Shown piece by piece: positions 48,286 through 51,094 of a stretch of 51,094 bases of DNA. The stretch covers positions 1-51,094 of the IMG/VR virus record IMGVR_UViG_3300038307_000123. One strand, given 5' to 3'. A program made the translations under genes and the position numbers. The notes under the pieces were generated by a model. That model was given only the letters and a program-made list of their open reading frames with translations, was not told the DNA's origin and searched no databases. Origin of the DNA: a virus. How positions within the stretch are numbered: the first letter of the stretch is position 1; each line of letters opens with the position of its first letter.

Positions 48286-50019
48286 CTATTGTATAATTGT
48301 AAATCTAAAATTAAAATCTTTAAGTAAGGGATGACCAGAATATTTAAAGTTAGTCGGATCATTATCTCCTTGATTAGAGGGATGTTCATACAGAAAGAAA
48401 TGTGGGGTCATAAACACGGGCGAGCTGGTCTGCGTTGCCGACCACACCACAGGTCTATTTAGGGCATACATAACACTAAACCCAGTTTGTTCTTTGTTAC
48501 AAACCATTGGACCCAATGCCATAGGTTCTGTTACTACTCCCATGCTGCTTTTGCGGTCATAAGCATCTTGCCAAACATAACTGGTCTGATCCTTCCAGTT
48601 TAAATGGTTATTATGTGAGGAGAAATAACGGGATTCCCCGAGAGATTCAAAGGGGAAGTGGAACGTCTCAGAACCGCCGCCACTGAGGGGGTGCGTAATC
48701 GTCTGAGTCTCTTGCCCTGTACGGGTTCCTCCCGAATAGGCGTGTAAGTTTGTATAGAAAGGCCAATTAAATTCAGCATCCATGTGCGTTGGTTGGAATG
48801 AGGTGAGCGGGGCAGCGGTTCCAAAGTTTAATTCCTCATTGATGTTCTGTATATATTTCAGAGACCCACCTCTATTTACCCCTACTCCGCTAGAAAAGCT
48901 ATCGCCCTTCCCATCCATAGATAAAATAACATGATACTGATTCGAACCAACATTGCTACGAGAGTCATCATCTATTATTAAGGTATCCTCAAAAACAAAA
49001 TCCCAAGTAAAGACATCCCACTTAATCCATGAGGGGAGAAGCACAACACTACTAGTATATTGGTCGTTTCCTCCCGCACTTGTACATGTTAGTGGGGCAT
49101 AGTTCGCGGTTTGTAAAGATACGTTGTATAAATTTTCATAATCAGCCTGTCCAGCAGAGGTATCAAAAACGGGGAAGGTTGTACCTGTATCTGATTTAAT
49201 CTTAGGATAATAGTTCCCCGCAGTATTCCAATATCTGCCCTTACCGATGATTTCCATTTTGCTTTCTTCGAGAGCTGTAACTCTATTCTGGAGCCCTTGA
49301 GTATATAAGTCGGAATGAGATGCAATGATGGCATCTAGTTGTCCTCTGTTCACAGCGTGGGTATTTCCACTGCCGGAAGGAACCGTAACAGCATTACTAA
49401 AGGCACACGTTCCAGTAAAAGTAATATCCGAGGCGGAGTTAAAGGAAACATTAGTCATAGGAACCCAGCTAGTCCCCGACCACCCGAGAAGTTGGTCGCT
49501 GGTTGGGGATGACGAAGAAGTATTAACGTCATTGAGCTCATCAATACTGATATCGGGCTGGCCCGGAACAAACTGTTGCTGGGCAGCTTCCCAAATAATA
49601 ACATCTCTTCCCGTAATTCCATCAATATCAATCAAAGAAGACGGAAATTCCTCAATAGATGTAGAGTAAAAGGATTTCTCTTGGATTAAAAAGAATAATT
49701 GATCGAGGGATTTATTAAGAGTTGAGGCGGATAACTTAGCTCCATCAGAGAAGATCACAGATCTTTCCAGATCGTCTGTCTCTCGCCTAATTTCTATAGT
49801 ATCTGAGGAGATTAAAGCTACCCTCATCGTAATAGTCTGTCCAGTCTCCTGTACAGTGTAGTCCCCATCAGCAATGCCCACTCCACGGATAAGCTTAACA
49901 TCATTCTTATAGACTTTTAGCTGATCAGCGGCAGGTTTTCCTGTGATGAACACAATTCCTGAGAAGGAGAACGGACCAACCCCTGTTTGAGTAGTGTATA
50001 TTTTATATGGTAGTGACAT
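48286..50019 (-). CDS. tail fibre protein with T7 gp17-like N-terminus (577 aa)
   Basis: MSLPYKIYTTQTGVGPFSFS opens an N-terminal domain like that of T7 gp17, with VIFSDGAKLSASTLNKSLDQ near residue 90 and LFFLIQEK after it, the tail-attachment segment. A helix with VTALEESKMEIIGKGRYWNT near 245 marks the shaft transition. The C-terminal ~330 residues are a unique, Gly/Ser/Thr/Asn-rich receptor-binding part. It follows the nozzle gene and precedes a second fibre-like gene. The ATG at 50019 has GGAG about 7 nt upstream. Confidence 0.83.
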   Translation of the reverse strand: MSLPYKIYTTQTGVGPFSFSGIVFITGKPAADQLKVYKNDVKLIRGVGIADGDYTVQETGQTITMRVALISSDTIEIRRETDDLERSVIFSDGAKLSASTLNKSLDQLFFLIQEKSFYSTSIEEFPSSLIDIDGITGRDVIIWEAAQQQFVPGQPDISIDELNDVNTSSSSPTSDQLLGWSGTSWVPMTNVSFNSASDITFTGTCAFSNAVTVPSGSGNTHAVNRGQLDAIIASHSDLYTQGLQNRVTALEESKMEIIGKGRYWNTAGNYYPKIKSDTGTTFPVFDTSAGQADYENLYNVSLQTANYAPLTCTSAGGNDQYTSSVVLLPSWIKWDVFTWDFVFEDTLIIDDDSRSNVGSNQYHVILSMDGKGDSFSSGVGVNRGGSLKYIQNINEELNFGTAAPLTSFQPTHMDAEFNWPFYTNLHAYSGGTRTGQETQTITHPLSGGGSETFHFPFESLGESRYFSSHNNHLNWKDQTSYVWQDAYDRKSSMGVVTEPMALGPMVCNKEQTGFSVMYALNRPVVWSATQTSSPVFMTPHFFLYEHPSNQGDNDPTNFKYSGHPLLKDFNFRFTIIQ

Positions 50020-50028
50020 AGAGTTCTC

Positions 50029-51094
50029 CTAGGATTGAATCGAGGAGTTGTATGGTTTGAACTTACCAATAAACTCTAAGCTGGTGATAGAAACGGGTGA
50101 TGGATAATCTGAAGTGATTGTCACTATGGTTGTGTCGGCATTGCCAAAGATTCTGGCGGTGAATTCTCCTTCTTCCTCTACTAATAAATCACCCAATGCA
50201 TCTGGGGAGTTGTTAATAGTGAGAGGAGTATGTGTTGTGACTGTAACAGCATCCTTGGCTCCGTCACCATCTGTATCCGTGCTTCCCATATTAACTCTCT
50301 TATTTCTCTGTATCTCAACATCATATACACCAGATTTAAAGTGTTTAATGTTCATCATTCTCAGAGCTAGCGTTCCCTCTATAGGGAATCCAGTGTTCGG
50401 GTCTCTGTAATTAATCTGGGAAAGCTCAAGCTTCATAGTATATGGAGACCCACAACGAGAGGTGTAATCCACACCACCATCAGCACTCCAATCCCCTGAA
50501 GCACTGAGAACCGTACAATCTGAACTGTCATCGCTTGTATTTGTGACCGTAAGCGTATCAGCTAATCGTTGACCGGATTGAGTTGGCCAATCTGGTCCCA
50601 AGATAACTTCGCTAGCTGAGGGATCCCAATAAGGAAGCGTCCAGTAAGTCACATTATTTGAGTATGTCGTAGCAGCATTAGGAATCTCTGCTATTCTCTC
50701 TAATCGAGGAGAGTTGATATCTAAGAATTGAAGGGACGTTCTCTCTAAGAATCGCTGTCTCAAAGTACCGTTGTATGCAGGCCTGATGACAATAAGATAT
50801 AAGTAATTTCTAGAGTACCAGATATACTCTATCTCTGGCTTAGGTAAAGTAGTCTTATCCGTTGCCGCATCATAATAAGTAACACTATCCCAATCATGAT
50901 TACCACCGGTATCAGAAATCTGTCCGTCAATGATGGTTTGGGGCAGGATATACTTATAGAATGCGTTCTGTGCTAGCTGTCCGCCGGACCACCTTGCGGT
51001 ATAGATATAGAGTGAATCAGGATTATCCTCATCAACTACAAAGATGCTGTCCTGTGCGGGTGCAACAGCTGCACATCTGAAGTTCTTAGGTAAA
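50029..51094 (-). CDS. tail tubular protein B / nozzle (T7 gp12-like), C-terminal part, cut by window edge
   Basis: The frame is open without a stop from base 51094 down to the stop at 50029, 355 residues visible; a TTG at 50763 lies inside it and is not the start. The C-terminus has the gp12-family pattern: TLALRMMNIKHFKSGVYDVE, then FTARIFGNADTTIVTITSDY and PSPVSITSLEFIGKF. Upstream parts read as propeller-like strands (SIFVVDEDNPDSLYIYTARW). In T7, gp12 forms the tail nozzle that contacts the fibres, and here the fibre gene follows directly. The N-terminus lies beyond the window. Confidence 0.87.
   Translation of the reverse strand, partial: LPKNFRCAAVAPAQDSIFVVDEDNPDSLYIYTARWSGGQLAQNAFYKYILPQTIIDGQISDTGGNHDWDSVTYYDAATDKTTLPKPEIEYIWYSRNYLYLIVIRPAYNGTLRQRFLERTSLQFLDINSPRLERIAEIPNAATTYSNNVTYWTLPYWDPSASEVILGPDWPTQSGQRLADTLTVTNTSDDSSDCTVLSASGDWSADGGVDYTSRCGSPYTMKLELSQINYRDPNTGFPIEGTLALRMMNIKHFKSGVYDVEIQRNKRVNMGSTDTDGDGAKDAVTVTTHTPLTINNSPDALGDLLVEEEGEFTARIFGNADTTIVTITSDYPSPVSITSLEFIGKFKPYNSSIQS

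Noticed and set aside
50029-50763. A complete 244-aa gene starting at TTG 50763
   Set aside because: The frame continues upstream without a stop to the window edge and reads as coherent protein, and the C-terminus is gp12-like, so this is the end of a longer gene.
1-51094. CRISPR arrays, insertion sequences, integrase or repressor genes
   Set aside because: None seen: no regularly spaced repeats, no transposase or recombinase motifs, no plus-strand divergent regulator.

Overview
This window is part of a lytic, T7-like podovirus genome (Autographivirus-type). Every supported gene lies on the minus strand, so transcription runs from the high to the low coordinates. Evidence for the type: single-subunit T7-family RNA polymerase genes, a gp2.5-like SSB, a gp4-like primase-helicase and a gp5-like DNA polymerase in T7 order, and T7-type tail nozzle, tail fibre, internal virion and terminase proteins. 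No integrase or lysogeny gene is visible. The host is not identifiable; the gene styles resemble phages of aquatic bacteria (inference). Both ends of the window cut through genes: the DNA polymerase at base 1 and the nozzle protein at base 51094. Capsid, portal and the rest of the polymerase must lie outside.

Layout in order of transcription. 51.1-39.4 kb: nozzle (gp12-like), two fibre proteins with gp17-like anchors, a small membrane/lysis-like cluster, small terminase, a 1102-aa Trp-rich probable adhesin, large terminase, and a gp14-like protein. 39.4-19.4 kb: a 1817-aa gp15-like protein, a giant 4715-aa internal virion protein (14 kb, TTG start, HELAH metalloprotease motif, and one polymerase-like motif), and a small Pro-rich protein. 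19.45-19.15 kb: a promoter-like motif next to an AT-rich inverted repeat, the probable junction between late and early modules (left end/origin candidate). 19.15-13.7 kb: an early-looking block of small genes with long, highly structured intergenic RNAs, plus a complete second T7-like RNA polymerase. 13.7-8.3 kb: a tightly coupled run of small, mostly acidic proteins, a sulfotransferase-like protein, a YubB-like protein, a DUF932 protein, a degenerate citrate-synthase-like protein and two tRNAs. 8.26-0 kb: small genes, the first RNA polymerase, a phosphoesterase, SSB, RusA resolvase, primase-helicase and DNA polymerase.

The most unusual content is RNA. Three intergenic elements (18199-18257, 18511-18569, 18835-18891) have the complete conserved core and the three helices of type II hammerhead ribozymes, with compensatory base changes between copies. 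Each begins 0-1 nt after a stop codon and precedes the leader of the next gene, so they look like built-in intercistronic mRNA cutters, doing the job RNase III does on T7 early mRNA. Several genes in the block also carry a small covarying hairpin directly 5' of the Shine-Dalgarno sequence.

Two complete single-subunit RNA polymerases coexist with two different promoter-like repeat families: class A (three copies, ending in ATCGGGTC followed by a covarying hairpin) and class B (three copies, an inverted repeat followed by AATAGAAG, resembling the SP6 promoter 3' half). A two-polymerase, two-promoter cascade is the natural hypothesis. A possible third polymerase signature (spacing R-x3-K-x3-M-x3-Y) lies inside the giant virion protein, which would be N4-like if real, but this rests on one motif.
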